Assembly: GCA_001295935.1 (NCBI GenBank) | Contig: LJHX01000045.1 | Location: 1 to 50,910 of the forward strand | Reading direction: 5' to 3' | DNA: 50,910 bases | DNA from: an alpha proteobacterium AAP81b | GTDB lineage: Bacteria > Pseudomonadota > Alphaproteobacteria > Sphingomonadales > Sphingomonadaceae | Shown here: piece after piece, positions 15,485 to 24,434 of the stretch | How positions within the stretch are numbered: the stretch's first letter is position 1 | Layout: every line of letters begins with the position of its first letter | Made by a program: the position numbers and the translations under genes | Notes under the pieces: generated by a model | Databases searched by the model: none | Seen by the model: only the letters and a program-made list of their open reading frames with translations | What the model was told of the DNA's origin: nothing

Positions 15485-16684
15485 ATGGCCGAAGCCTTTG
15501 TCTGTGATGCCGTGCGCACGCCGATCGGCCGCTATGGCGGCGCGCTCGCCGGGCTGCGCGCCGACGATCTCGCGGCACTGCCGATCGCGGCGCTGATGGC
15601 GCGGGGTGGCGGCGTCGACTGGGGCGCTGTCGATGATGTTATCTATGGCTGCGCCAACCAGGCGGGGGAAGACAATCGCAACGTCGCGCGCATGGCGGCG
15701 CTGCTCGCCGGGCTGCCCGAGGGCGTCGGCGGCGCGACGCTCAACCGGCTGTGCGGCTCAGGCGCCGACGCGGTGGCGACCGCGGCGCGGGCGATCCGCG
15801 CCGGCGACGCCGAACTCATCATCGCCGGCGGCGTCGAGAGCATGAGCCGCGCGCCCTTCGTCATGCCCAAGGCGGCGAGTGCCTGGGACCGTCGCGCCGA
15901 GATTTTCGACACGACGATCGGCTGGCGCTTCGTCAACCCGGCGATGCAGGCGGCCTTCGGCACCGATTCGATGCCCGAGACCGCCGAGAATGTCGCGCGC
16001 GAGCATGGCATTTCGCGGGCCGACCAGGACGCTTTCGCGCTGCGCAGCCAGGAGCGTGCGGCGGCGGCGCAGGCCAATGGCCGGCTGGCGCTGGAGATCG
16101 TCGCCGTCGACGTCCCCGCCGGTCGCGCGACGGTGCGGGTCGATGCCGACGAGCATCCGCGGGCGACGACGCTCGAAGCGTTGGGCAAGCTGAAACCGAT
16201 CGTCCGCGCCGACGGCAGCGTGACGGCGGGCAACGCCAGCGGCGTCAACGACGGCGCCGCGGCGCTGGTCATCGCCTCGGAGACCGCCGCCGCCCGCCAT
16301 GGCCTCAGCCCACGCGCCCGCATCCTCGGCGGCGCCGTCGCCGGCGTCGCGCCGCGGGTGATGGGCATCGGCCCGGTGCCGGCGACGCGCAAGCTGCTGG
16401 CGCGGCTGGGGCTCGGCATCGGCGATTTCGACGTCATCGAGTTGAACGAGGCCTTCGCCGCGCAGGGCCTCGCGGTGCTGCGCGGGCTGGGGCTCGCCGA
16501 CGACGATGCCCGGGTCAACCCCAATGGCGGCGCCATCGCGCTCGGCCATCCGCTCGGCATGTCGGGGGCGCGGCTGGCGCTGACCGCGACCGAGGAGCTG
16601 ATACAGCGCGGCGGCCGGCGGGCGCTGGCGACGATGTGCATCGGCGTCGGCCAGGGGATTGCGCTGGCGTTGGAGCGGGTGTGA
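15485..16684 (+). CDS. pcaF: Thiolase, closest to 3-oxoadipyl-CoA thiolase
   Basis: The 399-residue thiolase resembles PcaF/PaaJ, which cleaves 3-oxoadipyl-CoA to succinyl-CoA and acetyl-CoA at the end of the beta-ketoadipate or phenylacetate routes. The segment [19 protein letters not shown] is characteristic of that subgroup. The catalytic residues are C90 in LNRLCGSG (CASG in many homologues), H355 in [12 protein letters not shown] and C385 in [15 protein letters not shown] five bases before ATG 15485 supports the start. No CoA-transferase or other pca or paa gene is adjacent, so the substrate call rests on sequence alone; a general acetyl-CoA acyltransferase role is possible. Confidence 0.88.
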   Translation: MAEAFVCDAVRTPIGRYGGALAGLRADDLAALPIAALMARGGGVDWGAVDDVIYGCANQAGEDNRNVARMAALLAGLPEGVGGATLNRLCGSGADAVATAARAIRAGDAELIIAGGVESMSRAPFVMPKAASAWDRRAEIFDTTIGWRFVNPAMQAAFGTDSMPETAENVAREHGISRADQDAFALRSQERAAAAQANGRLALEIVAVDVPAGRATVRVDADEHPRATTLEALGKLKPIVRADGSVTAGNASGVNDGAAALVIASETAAARHGLSPRARILGGAVAGVAPRVMGIGPVPATRKLLARLGLGIGDFDVIELNEAFAAQGLAVLRGLGLADDDARVNPNGGAIALGHPLGMSGARLALTATEELIQRGGRRALATMCIGVGQGIALALERV

Positions 16685-16706
16685 CCCGGTCGCCCTTTCC
16701 GCAGTC

Positions 16707-17750
16707 TCATTCCGCCCCGAACACCAGCCGGATCGCGTGGGCGTACACCTCACCCGGCGCGAGCCCGAGCGAGCCGAAGTCGGGGCGGTTGGCGGTATCG
16801 GGGAACATCTGCGGTTCGAGCGCGATGCCGGCGCCACGCGCATAGGCGCGGCCCGACTTGCCGGTGCTGCTGCCGTCAAGGAAATTGCCCGAATAGACCT
16901 GCAGGCCGGGCTGGTTCGACCATAGCTCCAGCGTCCGCCCCGAGGCGGGATCGGCGAGGCGCGCGACGCGGCGGGTGGCGGCCGCCGGCTGGCGGGCGAA
17001 GACGAGATTGTGGTCGATGCCGCCCGCCAGCCGCAGTTGCGGGTCAGCGCCATGGATACGGTCGCCGAGGCGGGCGCCGGTGCGGAAATCGAAGGGGGTG
17101 CCGGCGACGCTGGCGATCGCGCCGGTGGGGATCAGCGCGGCGTCGACGGGGGTGTAGGCGTCGGCGGGGCAGGTCAGCACATGGTCATCGATGTTGCCGC
17201 TGCCTTCGCCGGCGAGGTTCCAATAGGCGTGGGTGGTCAGATTGACGAGCGTCGGGCGATCGGTGGTGGCGCGATAATCGATCGTCAGCATGCCACCGTC
17301 GGCCACCGCGAAATCGGCGGTAACGGTCAGCTCGCCGGGATAGAACTGGTCGCCGTGCGGGCTGACGAGGCGCAGTCGAACGGCGGTCGTCGACGCGGTG
17401 ACGACCTCCCACACTCGGCGGTCGAAGCCCTCGCTGCCGCCATGCAGGCTGTTGGCGCCGTTGTTGCACGGCACCCGATAGTCCTGCCCGTCGAGGCGGA
17501 AGCGGCCGCCGGCGATGCGGTTGGCGACGCGGCCGATGCTGGCGCCGACATAGCCGCTGGCGCCAAGATAGCCGGCGAGGTCGGCGAACCCCAGCGCCAC
17601 ATCGGCGACAAGCCCGCGCGCATCGGGCACGCGCACGCTCTGCAGGGTCGCCCCCAGGGTCAGCACCGCCACCTCGATGCCGGCGGCGTGCAGTACCAGC
17701 CGCTCGACGCGCCGGCTATCGGGCAGGCTTCCGAAATCCTTGCTGGCCAT
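16707..17750 (-). CDS. galM: Aldose 1-epimerase (mutarotase)
   Basis: GalM interconverts the alpha and beta anomers of hexoses such as galactose. The 347-residue protein has the beta-sandwich family signatures: VGASIGRVANRIAGGRF, NSLHGGSEGFDRRVW, the catalytic histidine in LVNLTTHAYWNLAGEG, GGIDHNLVF, and the catalytic glutamate in GIALEPQMFPD. ATG 17750 is chosen over an ATG nine bases upstream because GGAAGG is then 9 bases away; either could be used. No signal peptide is seen. It converges on the thiolase gene with a 22-base gap and is divergent from the secreted protein at 17804. No other sugar genes are nearby. Confidence 0.95.
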   Translation of the reverse strand: MASKDFGSLPDSRRVERLVLHAAGIEVAVLTLGATLQSVRVPDARGLVADVALGFADLAGYLGASGYVGASIGRVANRIAGGRFRLDGQDYRVPCNNGANSLHGGSEGFDRRVWEVVTASTTAVRLRLVSPHGDQFYPGELTVTADFAVADGGMLTIDYRATTDRPTLVNLTTHAYWNLAGEGSGNIDDHVLTCPADAYTPVDAALIPTGAIASVAGTPFDFRTGARLGDRIHGADPQLRLAGGIDHNLVFARQPAAATRRVARLADPASGRTLELWSNQPGLQVYSGNFLDGSSTGKSGRAYARGAGIALEPQMFPDTANRPDFGSLGLAPGEVYAHAIRLVFGAE

Positions 17751-17803
17751 CGCAATCATCCTTCCGCCATTGCAACGCGGCGCGCGCGCGTCAGGATGGC
17801 GCG

Positions 17804-18985
17804 ATGATCCAGCTTCTCACCGCCCTCGCCGCCACCATCGCCGCCACGGCCGCCGCCCCTGCCCCGCAGACCGAGGCCGACGGCTATACGCGCTACGAGC
17901 TGCTGGGGCCCGACAGCCACAAGTTCCGCATCCTCTACGACATCACCGCGACAACCGCGGGCGCCACACGCTACTTCAACCCGATCCGCCCCGGCAGCAT
18001 CGCCAGCGACGAGAGCGTCACCGACGCCGCCACCGGCGCGCCGCTGGCCTTTCGCGAAGTCGACGGCAGCGAGGCCATTGGCGTGCGCGGCGCCAAGCCG
18101 GGCAACCGCTTCATCGCCGTCACCCTGGCCCGCCCGGTGCCGGCCGGCGGCGGCGGCCGCATCCGCATCGACAAGACCTATACCGACCCCGCCAGCTATC
18201 GCCAGCAGGGCGACACCATCGTCTTCGAGCGCAGCCTCGGCATCGCCCGCAACGCGGTGGTGTTGCCGCCGGGCTATGAACTGACGGCGTGCAACGTGCC
18301 GAGCCAGGTGCTCCAGCAGACCGATGGCCGGATCGCCGTGTCGTTCTGGAACGCCTCGGGAGCGCCGGCGCCGCTGCATCTCGAAGCCCGGCCGGCGGCG
18401 CTGGCGGTATCGAAGCGCGCCGGCACGATATCGGAACGCGCCGCCCAGACGCGCAACATCGTCTATTATCTTGAAGTGCCCGAAACCCACAGCTTCCGGC
18501 TGACGCACGACTATACCGAAACCCGGCCGGGCCGCGGCGTCTATGTCAACATCGTCCGCGCCGGCAGCATTGTGAGCGATCCGTCGGCGCGCGACCTCGA
18601 TACCGGCGCCGCCATACCGCATGAGTTGCTGAAGGGCGCCGCCATCAAGGCGCTCGAACCCGACGCCGAGGGGATCACCGACGCAACCACGGCGGTGGTA
18701 TTCCGCTTCACCCCCGTCGCCGCCGGCGCCAGCCGCCGCCTCCGCATCACCGAAACCTACACCGACCCGGCGCGCTATGGCGTCGAATCGGGCGAACTCG
18801 TCTGGCACCGCAGCTTCGGCCGCCCGGCCAATGCCGTGGTGCTGCCGGCGGGCTGGGGGCTGACCCATGCGTCGGTGCCGGCGACCGTCAGCCGCACCGA
18901 CGATGGCCGCCTCCGCCTCGATTTCATCAATCCGCGGGGCGACGAGATCGACGTGCTGATCACCGCCAGCCGCCGCGCCCCCTGA
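17804..18985 (+). CDS. Secreted protein with two tandem copies of an unknown domain
   Basis: The 393-residue product starts with a signal peptide (MIQLLTALAATIAATAAAPAP). It then has two copies of one unit, about residues 28-200 and 220-390. Both contain a HKFR/HSFRL strand, an FNPIRPGSIASD or VNIVRAGSIVSD segment, TYTDPASY or TYTDPARY, F-x-R-S-x-G followed by NAVVLPPGY or NAVVLPAGW, VP with a TDGR-like turn, and a final F-x-N. The repeats predict beta-sandwich-like domains exported to the periplasm or outer surface. I do not recognise a named family. No lipobox and no C-terminal anchor are visible. The two halves differ enough to be an old duplication. Confidence 0.85.
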   Translation: MIQLLTALAATIAATAAAPAPQTEADGYTRYELLGPDSHKFRILYDITATTAGATRYFNPIRPGSIASDESVTDAATGAPLAFREVDGSEAIGVRGAKPGNRFIAVTLARPVPAGGGGRIRIDKTYTDPASYRQQGDTIVFERSLGIARNAVVLPPGYELTACNVPSQVLQQTDGRIAVSFWNASGAPAPLHLEARPAALAVSKRAGTISERAAQTRNIVYYLEVPETHSFRLTHDYTETRPGRGVYVNIVRAGSIVSDPSARDLDTGAAIPHELLKGAAIKALEPDAEGITDATTAVVFRFTPVAAGASRRLRITETYTDPARYGVESGELVWHRSFGRPANAVVLPAGWGLTHASVPATVSRTDDGRLRLDFINPRGDEIDVLITASRRAP

Positions 18986-19084
18986 GCCGGCGCGCGCCCG
19001 CGACCAGTCGCCGCTTGCCAAAGCCCGCCGCGGCGGCTTTGATCGCAGCGATGTCGGCGCCGCGCCGATCACGAGGGAATCGCC

Positions 19085-19639
19085 ATGAAGCGCCATATCG
19101 CCATCGCCGCCGCCACCGTTGCCGCTGCCGCCGGGCTGCTCGTCGCCTCCCAGGCCGGCGCCGCGCTTCAGCCTGGTGCCAAGGCCCCCGCCTTCGACGC
19201 GCCGGGTTATCTCGCCGGCAACCCCGTCAAGCTGTCGCTGGCGGCGGCGCTCGCCAAGGGGCCGGTGGTCGTCTATTTCTTCCCGGCGGCGCACACTTCG
19301 GGCTGCAATCTCGAAGCGCATCTGTTTTCGGAAGCCATCGACGCCTTCAAGGCCGAGAAGACGACGGTGATCGGCATCACCTCGGGCAACCTCGATCAGC
19401 TTGCCGACTTTTCCAAGGAAACCGAACATTGCGGCGGCAAATTCGCCGTCGCCGCCGATCCGGGCGCCAAGATCGCGCGGTCCTACAACGCCGTCATGAC
19501 GATGAAGCCCGACTGGTCGGACCGCACCTCCTATGTCATCGGCCGCGACGGCACGGTGATCCACGCCTATTCGAACATGAGCCCCAAGGATCATGTCGCC
19601 GAAACGCTGGCAGCGGTGAAGGCCTACAACAAGAAGTAG
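19085..19639 (+). CDS. Periplasmic peroxiredoxin (AhpC/TSA, BCP-like)
   Basis: A thiol peroxidase of 184 residues with a signal peptide (about residues 1-26, ending ASQAGA), so it should act in the periplasm. The thioredoxin-like fold carries VVVYFFPAAHTSGCNLEA, with the peroxidatic C74 in the T-x-x-C motif typical of Bcp-type enzymes. A second cysteine, C116 in ETEHCGGKF, could be the resolving one. GVIGRDGTV-like TSYVIGRDGTVIHAY near the end is a usual family strand. GAGGGA six bases upstream supports ATG 19085. It follows the duplicated secreted protein by 99 bases on the same strand. Confidence 0.93.
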   Translation: MKRHIAIAAATVAAAAGLLVASQAGAALQPGAKAPAFDAPGYLAGNPVKLSLAAALAKGPVVVYFFPAAHTSGCNLEAHLFSEAIDAFKAEKTTVIGITSGNLDQLADFSKETEHCGGKFAVAADPGAKIARSYNAVMTMKPDWSDRTSYVIGRDGTVIHAYSNMSPKDHVAETLAAVKAYNKK

Positions 19640-19733
19640 CGCGTCGCGGCAAGGTCGCGCCCTCGCCTTTGGCGCGCTTGCCTCGCGGCGATGATCGATC
19701 CGTTCGTCGCGGCCTGGTCGGCGCGACGGTGGC

Positions 19734-20117
19734 TCAACAGGCAATCATCTCGACTTCGATCCCGACGCCGAAATGCAGCTCGGGAACCGGGACGATCGCG
19801 CGCGCCGGCCGGTGATCGCCAAAGGCCCGCGCGAACGCGGCATTGGCGTCGGGCCAGTTGCCGATCCCGACGACGTAGAGCGTCGCCTTGACAACCTGCG
19901 CCGGGGTCTTGCCGGCGGCGCGGACGATGGCGAGCGCATTGGCGATGGCAAGGTCGGCCTGGTCGGCAAAGCCTGCCATCTGGTGCACGGTGCCGTCGGG
20001 GGCGATCGGCAATTGCCCCGAAACGAACAGCCAGTCGCCGGCGAGCACGCCTTGCGCATAGTGCCCGCCGGGGCGCGGCGCCTGGTCGGTGACGATCGCC
20101 ACAAGCGGTGTTGTCAT
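19734..20117 (-). CDS. RidA family protein (enamine/imine deaminase-like)
   Basis: RidA/YjgF proteins hydrolyse reactive 2-aminoacrylate and related imines made by PLP enzymes. The 127 residues show the family pattern: GGHYAQGVLAGDWLFVSGQL, IANALAIVRAAGKTPAQVVK, and AIVPVPELHFGVGIEVEM. The catalytic arginine region typical of RidA (RAIV) is present in HRPARAIVPV. ATG 20117 is chosen because the family begins near TTPLVAIVT; a GGGGA stretch precedes it closely. A longer upstream frame has no family similarity. It is divergent from the large BNR-repeat gene across 178 bases. Confidence 0.93.
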   Translation of the reverse strand: MTTPLVAIVTDQAPRPGGHYAQGVLAGDWLFVSGQLPIAPDGTVHQMAGFADQADLAIANALAIVRAAGKTPAQVVKATLYVVGIGNWPDANAAFARAFGDHRPARAIVPVPELHFGVGIEVEMIAC

Positions 20118-20295
20118 CTTCCCCTGCCCCCTTCGGAAATGTCCGGTCGCCGCGATTTGGCCGCGACCGGCACTTCCCGCTTTATGCCGAGAAGGTGCAA
20201 CCGCCGGCAAGCGCGGGGCGCGGCCTGGCGGCAACGTCGGGTGTGGCATTTTCGTCTCGTTCATCCAGAATGGCTCGGGGGAATGGGGGCGTGAA

Positions 20296-23200
20296 ATGAC
20301 CAGCAGCATTGTTGCGACCGATGGCGATCGGCCCCCGCCGATCCGATGGATTGCCGCCTTTGCCATCGGCTTGGCGCTGCTGGGGGCCGCCGCCGGCGCG
20401 CGGGCGGCGCCGGCGCTGGAAGATGCCTATGCCATGCTCGAATGGCGCAGCGTCGGCCCGCTTCGCGGTGGCCGCTCGATCGCGGCGGCGGGCCATGCCG
20501 ACCGACCCTTCGAATATTATTTCGGCGCCGTCGGCGGCGGGCTGTGGAAGACCGAGGATGGCGGCACCAGCTGGCGCCCCGTCACCGATGGCCAGATCGG
20601 CAGTTCGTCGGTCGGCGCCGTCGCAGTGGCGCCGAGCAACCCCGATATCGTCTATCTCGGCATGGGCGAGGCACAGCTGCGGTCGAACGTCATGCAGGGC
20701 GATGGCGTCTATCGCTCCATCGACGCCGGCAGGACCTGGACGCATCTGGGGCTCGCGGCGACCCGGACGATCGCGGCGATCCGCGTCCGCCCCCGCAACC
20801 CCGACATCGTCTATGCCGCCGCGCTCGGCGATCCCTTTGCCGACAATGACGATCGCGGCGTCTTCCGCTCGCGCGACGGCGGCAAAAGCTGGACGAAGAT
20901 CCTGTTCCGCTCGGCCAAGGCCGGCGCGATCGATCTCGCCCTCGCCCCGAACGATCCCGACACGCTCTACGCAACGCTGTGGCAGGTCTATCGCAAGCCC
21001 TGGCAGCTGTGGAGCGGCGGGCCGGGCTCCGGGATGTTCAAATCGACCGATGGCGGCGACAGCTGGACCGAAATCACCCGCAATCCCGGCCTGCCCAAGG
21101 GCGTGCTCGGCAAGATGACCATCACGGTCGCGCCGGCGGATTCGAAGCGGCTCTACGCCAATATCGAAGCCGCGGAAGGCGGCCTGTATCGCTCCGACGA
21201 TGCCGGCCAGAGCTGGGTGCGGATCAACGGCGATCGCAAGCTGTGGCAGCGGTCCTTCTATTTCCTGCGCGTGCGCCCCGATCCCGTCGACCGCGACACG
21301 CTGTACGTCCTCAGCTTCAAGCTCGAAAAATCCACCGATGGCGGCAAGAGCTTCGCCGAGGTCCGCACCCGGCATTCCGACGTCCATGACCTGTGGATCG
21401 ACCCCGGCAACCCCCGGCGGATGATCGTCGCCGATGATGGCGGCGCCGGCGTGTCGGTCAACGGCGGCAAGAGCTGGACGGAGCAGGACCTGCCCACCGC
21501 TCAGATCTACCGCCTGGCGACCACCGCCGGCTTCCCCTTCAAGCTGTGCGGCGCGCAGCAGGACAATTCCACCGTCTGCGTGCCCAGCCGCGAGGCAAGC
21601 CCCTTCGGCGGCGCCTCGCATGTCGACGCCTTTGCCGATTTCGAAGTCATCGCCGGCAGCGAGAGTGGCTATGTCGCGCCGCATCCGACCGACCCCAATG
21701 TCTATTTCGTCGGCGAAACCAATGGCCTGGTGCGCGTCGACACGGCCCGCGCGGCGATGCGCGACGTCCAGCCCTATCCTTATGAAGTGATGGGCCAGCC
21801 GGCAGCGACGATGAAGGAACGCTGGAACTGGACCTTCCCGATGGTCTTCGCGCCGCAAGCGCCGCACTCGCTCTACATCGGCTCGCAGCATCTGTGGCGC
21901 AGCAGCGACGAGGGCCAGAGCTGGCAGAAGATCAGCCCCGACCTCACCGCCGCCGATCCGGCGACGCTGGGCGAGACCGGCGGGCCGATCCTGCCCGACC
22001 AGGATGGGCCCGAGGTCTATGGCACGATCTACACCATCGCGCCGTCGCCGCTCGACCCTCGGCTGATCTGGACCGGTTCGGACGACGGGCGGGTTCACAT
22101 CACCCGCGACGGCGGCAAATCCTGGCAGGCGCTGACGCTGCCCGGCCTGCCGATGCCGGCACGGATCAGCTTCATTCACGCTTCCGCCCATGATGCGGCA
22201 ACGGCCTGGCTTGCCGCCAAACGCCACGACCTCGGCGACCGTCGGCCCTATCTGTTCCGCACCCGCGATTTTGGCGCCACCTGGACGCGCATCGATAGCG
22301 GCCTGCCGGCGGAAGCCTTCACCCATGCCATCGTCGAGGACAGCCAGCGCCCGGGGCTGTTGTTCGTCGGCACCGAGCATGGCGTCCAGCTTTCGTTCGA
22401 CAACGGCCAGTCCTGGCATTCGCTGTCGCGCAACCTGCCCGACACGCATGTTTCGGGCCTCAAGGTCGTCGGCAACGAGCTCGCGATTTCGACGCACGGA
22501 AGGTCGTTCTACGTGCTCGAGGGGCTCGAGACGCTGCGGCATCTCGCCAGCGCCGGCCCGCCGCAAGGGGCGGTGCTCTATCCGCTGGCCGGCGCGGTGC
22601 GGGGCGCCATCCCGGCCCGAATCGACTTCCATCTCGACGCCCCGGCTGCCGCGGCGCGGATCACCGTGACCGACAAGGACGGCGCGATCGTGCGCCGACT
22701 GGCCGCGCCGAAGCGGCTGGAAGCCGGCGCCCACCGCCTGACCTGGGACCTGCGCCACGATGGCGCCACCGTCTTCCCGAACATGATCCTCGAGGCGCCA
22801 AACCCGGCCACCGGGCCGCCGGTGCTGCCCGGCACCTATACGGTGGCGCTCGACCTCGGCGACCGCCGGCTGACGCAACCGCTTGTCGTCACGCGCGACC
22901 CGCGGCTGGCGGCGGTGGCGCCGGGTGACCTCGAGGCGCAGCACGCGCTGGCGATCAAACTGCGCGACGCCGTCTCGGAGGCGAACCAGGCGGTGATCGA
23001 TATCCGCTCGCTGCGCGAAAGGCTGAATGGCCGAAAACTCGATGGCGCGGCGGCGAAAACCCGTGCGCGGATCCTGCAAGCAATCGGGGACGTCGAAGCG
23101 ACGCTCTATCAGGTCCGCAACGCCAGCCCCAAGGACAAGATCGCCTATCCGATCCAGCTGAATGACCGTCTTGCGCATCTGATGGCGTTGGTCAGCATCG

Positions 23201-23370
23201 GCGACGCCGCCCCCAACGCTGGCCAGCAACAGGTCTACACCGAATTGCGCGCGGCTCTCGATGCGGCAATCCGGAAGTTCAGCAATGTGGTGACCCAGGA
23301 TTTGCCGGGGCTGAATCAGCAAATGCGAGCGGCGGGTCAGGATCCCGTGACACTTGGCGCTATGGGGTAA
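20296..23370 (+). CDS. Secreted WD40/YVTN/BNR-repeat glycosidase-like protein
   Basis: A 1024-residue protein with a hydrophobic segment at about 17-37 ending ARA, read as a signal peptide. It carries about eleven Asp-box (BNR) motifs, for example TEDGGTSW, SIDAGRTW, SRDGGKSW, STDGGDSW, SDDAGQSW and SFDNGQSW, between about residues 85 and 705. That means two beta-propellers like the VPS10/sortilin-like bacterial proteins. From about 765 to 870 there is an Ig-like FlgD-type region (GAHRLTWDLRHDG, LPGTYTVALDLG), then a helical C-terminus. Members are often annotated as glycosyl hydrolases, but catalytic residues cannot be assigned. GGGGG seven bases upstream supports ATG 20296. Confidence 0.9.
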   Translation: MTSSIVATDGDRPPPIRWIAAFAIGLALLGAAAGARAAPALEDAYAMLEWRSVGPLRGGRSIAAAGHADRPFEYYFGAVGGGLWKTEDGGTSWRPVTDGQIGSSSVGAVAVAPSNPDIVYLGMGEAQLRSNVMQGDGVYRSIDAGRTWTHLGLAATRTIAAIRVRPRNPDIVYAAALGDPFADNDDRGVFRSRDGGKSWTKILFRSAKAGAIDLALAPNDPDTLYATLWQVYRKPWQLWSGGPGSGMFKSTDGGDSWTEITRNPGLPKGVLGKMTITVAPADSKRLYANIEAAEGGLYRSDDAGQSWVRINGDRKLWQRSFYFLRVRPDPVDRDTLYVLSFKLEKSTDGGKSFAEVRTRHSDVHDLWIDPGNPRRMIVADDGGAGVSVNGGKSWTEQDLPTAQIYRLATTAGFPFKLCGAQQDNSTVCVPSREASPFGGASHVDAFADFEVIAGSESGYVAPHPTDPNVYFVGETNGLVRVDTARAAMRDVQPYPYEVMGQPAATMKERWNWTFPMVFAPQAPHSLYIGSQHLWRSSDEGQSWQKISPDLTAADPATLGETGGPILPDQDGPEVYGTIYTIAPSPLDPRLIWTGSDDGRVHITRDGGKSWQALTLPGLPMPARISFIHASAHDAATAWLAAKRHDLGDRRPYLFRTRDFGATWTRIDSGLPAEAFTHAIVEDSQRPGLLFVGTEHGVQLSFDNGQSWHSLSRNLPDTHVSGLKVVGNELAISTHGRSFYVLEGLETLRHLASAGPPQGAVLYPLAGAVRGAIPARIDFHLDAPAAAARITVTDKDGAIVRRLAAPKRLEAGAHRLTWDLRHDGATVFPNMILEAPNPATGPPVLPGTYTVALDLGDRRLTQPLVVTRDPRLAAVAPGDLEAQHALAIKLRDAVSEANQAVIDIRSLRERLNGRKLDGAAAKTRARILQAIGDVEATLYQVRNASPKDKIAYPIQLNDRLAHLMALVSIGDAAPNAGQQQVYTELRAALDAAIRKFSNVVTQDLPGLNQQMRAAGQDPVTLGAMG

Positions 23371-23416
23371 CGTTTCAGCGAAATTGCCCTGGCTGATCCC
23401 GCGGGGTGAAACTGGG

Positions 23417-23493
23417 TGGCGCGCCCGGCAGGACTCGAACCTGCGACCCCGAGCTTAGAAGGCACGTGCTCTATCCGGCTGAGCTACGGGCGC
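23417..23493 (-). tRNA. tRNA-Arg (anticodon UCU)
   Basis: On the minus strand the 77-base gene folds as a full cloverleaf. The acceptor GCGCCCG pairs with CGGGCGC, followed by discriminator G and an encoded CCA. The D arm is GCTC...GAGC. The anticodon stem CGTGC/GCTCG contains one T-T mismatch at its third pair. The loop CTTCTAA gives anticodon UCU. The T arm GCAGG...CCTGC has loop TTCGAGT. It lies 46 bases after the BNR gene and 40 bases after the NDUFS4-like gene on the same strand. Confidence 0.97.
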
Positions 23494-23533
23494 CCGACCC
23501 AATCGTCGCCGGCAGGCGCCGGCAGCGAAAGCG

Positions 23534-23824
23534 TCATCTGAAATTGTCGGCGTAGGCCTGCAGCTTGAGCGTGCGCGCGCCGAGCGCGACGACTTCGACC
23601 GTCAGGCCATTGGCCGCGGCATAGGCCAGCGCCGCGTCGCGCGTCGGAAAGGCCAGCTGCACCTGGGTGTCGGTCTCGGCCGAGCCCCACCAGCCGGTCA
23701 GCGGATCGGGGCGCTGCGCGGCGCCGCGTTCGACTTCGAGCAGCCATTGCCCGGTGCGCGCCCGGCCGGACTGCATCGACGATTTCGGGCGCTGGTAGAG
23801 CCGGGCCTGCATGGCGACGCTCAT
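23534..23824 (-). CDS. NDUFS4-like NADH dehydrogenase (complex I) accessory subunit
   Basis: A 96-residue protein of the ETC complex I subunit conserved-region family (NDUFS4 homologue), a supernumerary subunit found in alphaproteobacteria and mitochondria. The diagnostic pattern is clear: ARLYQRPKSSMQSGRARTG, QWLLEVE, DPLTGWWGSAETDTQVQLAF, and the final KLQAYADNFR. Starts at ATG 23824 or at ATG 23812 (92 residues, beginning MQARLYQ) are both possible; neither has a clear Shine-Dalgarno. The upstream extension of the same frame through the palindromic repeat is not protein-like. It is not close to a nuo operon, as is usual for this gene. Confidence 0.9.
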   Translation of the reverse strand: MSVAMQARLYQRPKSSMQSGRARTGQWLLEVERGAAQRPDPLTGWWGSAETDTQVQLAFPTRDAALAYAAANGLTVEVVALGARTLKLQAYADNFR

Positions 23825-23900
23825 GCCGCGCCGGGCGGCGCGGCGCAAGCCGGCTTGGGCGGCGCGCCTCGCCTTCGCGCATCCCGAAGCACCCAACGCC

Positions 23901-23970
23901 GCTCGTCCCGAGCGAAGTCGAGGGACCGACCGGACTGCGGCGCGTGCCTCGACTTCGCTCGGCAGGAGCG
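23901..23970. repeat. Dispersed palindromic intergenic repeat, copy 1
   Basis: Arms CCGAGCGAAGTCGAGG (23908-23923) and CCTCGACTTCGCTCGG (23947-23962) are perfect inverted repeats with a 23-base loop. The flanking bases GCTCG and GGAGCG extend the similarity to the copies at 25868 and 37402. This copy is the most divergent (CCC and GGA instead of TGCC and GGCA at the arm ends). It sits between the divergent NDUFS4-like and ABM monooxygenase genes. Confidence 0.85.
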
Positions 23971-24012
23971 GGGCGGCTTCCGGCGCGACGGAAGACGGTC
24001 TAGCTTCGCGCC

Positions 24013-24309
24013 ATGATCCTCGTTGTCGGCACCATCCGCATTGCCCCCGGCACGCTCGCGCTGGTGCTGCCGGCGATGCGCGCCATGGCCGAGGCGAGTC
24101 GCGGCGAGGGCGGCTGCCTCGCCTATCACTATGCCGCGGACGTTCTCGAGCCCGGCCTGATCCATGTTGTCGAGCGCTGGACCGACCGCGAGGCGCTCGC
24201 GGCGCATTTCGCCACGCCGCATCTCGCCGCCTGGCGCGCGCAATGGCCGGCGCTCGGTATAACTGATCGAAGACTCTGCCTGATCGAAGGCGCGCCCGAG
24301 GAAATCTGA
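24013..24309 (+). CDS. Antibiotic biosynthesis monooxygenase (ABM) domain protein, putative quinol monooxygenase
   Basis: A 98-residue single-domain dimeric alpha-beta barrel of the ABM/YgiN group, whose members oxidise quinols or are heme or small-molecule binding. The pattern VVGTIRIAPGTLALVLPAMR, then GCLAYHYAADVLEPGLIHVV, ERWTDREALAAHFATPHLAAW is typical. Length equals that of the family. ATG 24013 follows an intergenic stretch with the palindromic repeat; no strong Shine-Dalgarno is seen. A hairpin with a T-run follows 24 bases after the stop. The substrate is unknown. Confidence 0.88.
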   Translation: MILVVGTIRIAPGTLALVLPAMRAMAEASRGEGGCLAYHYAADVLEPGLIHVVERWTDREALAAHFATPHLAAWRAQWPALGITDRRLCLIEGAPEEI

Positions 24310-24332
24310 GCACCGCCACCAGGAAAGTGGGT

Positions 24333-24370
24333 CAAGGGGCTCAGCCCCTTGCCGCCGGAGGCAATTTTTT
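24333..24370 (+). terminator. Hairpins with T6 run after the ABM gene
   Basis: CAAGGGGC/GCCCCTTG (24333-24340 with 24344-24351) forms an 8-bp hairpin. Overlapping it, TTGCC/GGCAA (24349-24353 with 24360-24364) is followed at once by six T residues (24365-24370). The two hairpins share three bases (24349-24351) and are therefore mutually exclusive. On the plus strand the second has the form of a Rho-independent terminator for the ABM gene, though with a short stem. The convergent polyprenyl synthase gene ends 65 bases away. Confidence 0.6.
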
Positions 24371-24434
24371 CTTCCAGTTCATAAGCGATCGAAGCGCACG
24401 AGATAGACTTCCGCGTTCGCGGGGTGACGGTGCG

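Noticed and set aside
20182-23322. Very long open frame antisense to the BNR-repeat gene (over 1000 codons)
   Set aside because: GC-rich codon use leaves the antisense frame open by chance; the predicted protein is low-complexity Arg/Gly/Asp-rich with no domain, while the plus strand has clear Asp-box repeats.
24333-24370. Mutually exclusive hairpins as a riboswitch or attenuator
   Set aside because: They lie after a stop codon and between convergent genes, with no downstream gene to control on the same strand; a terminator is the simplest reading.
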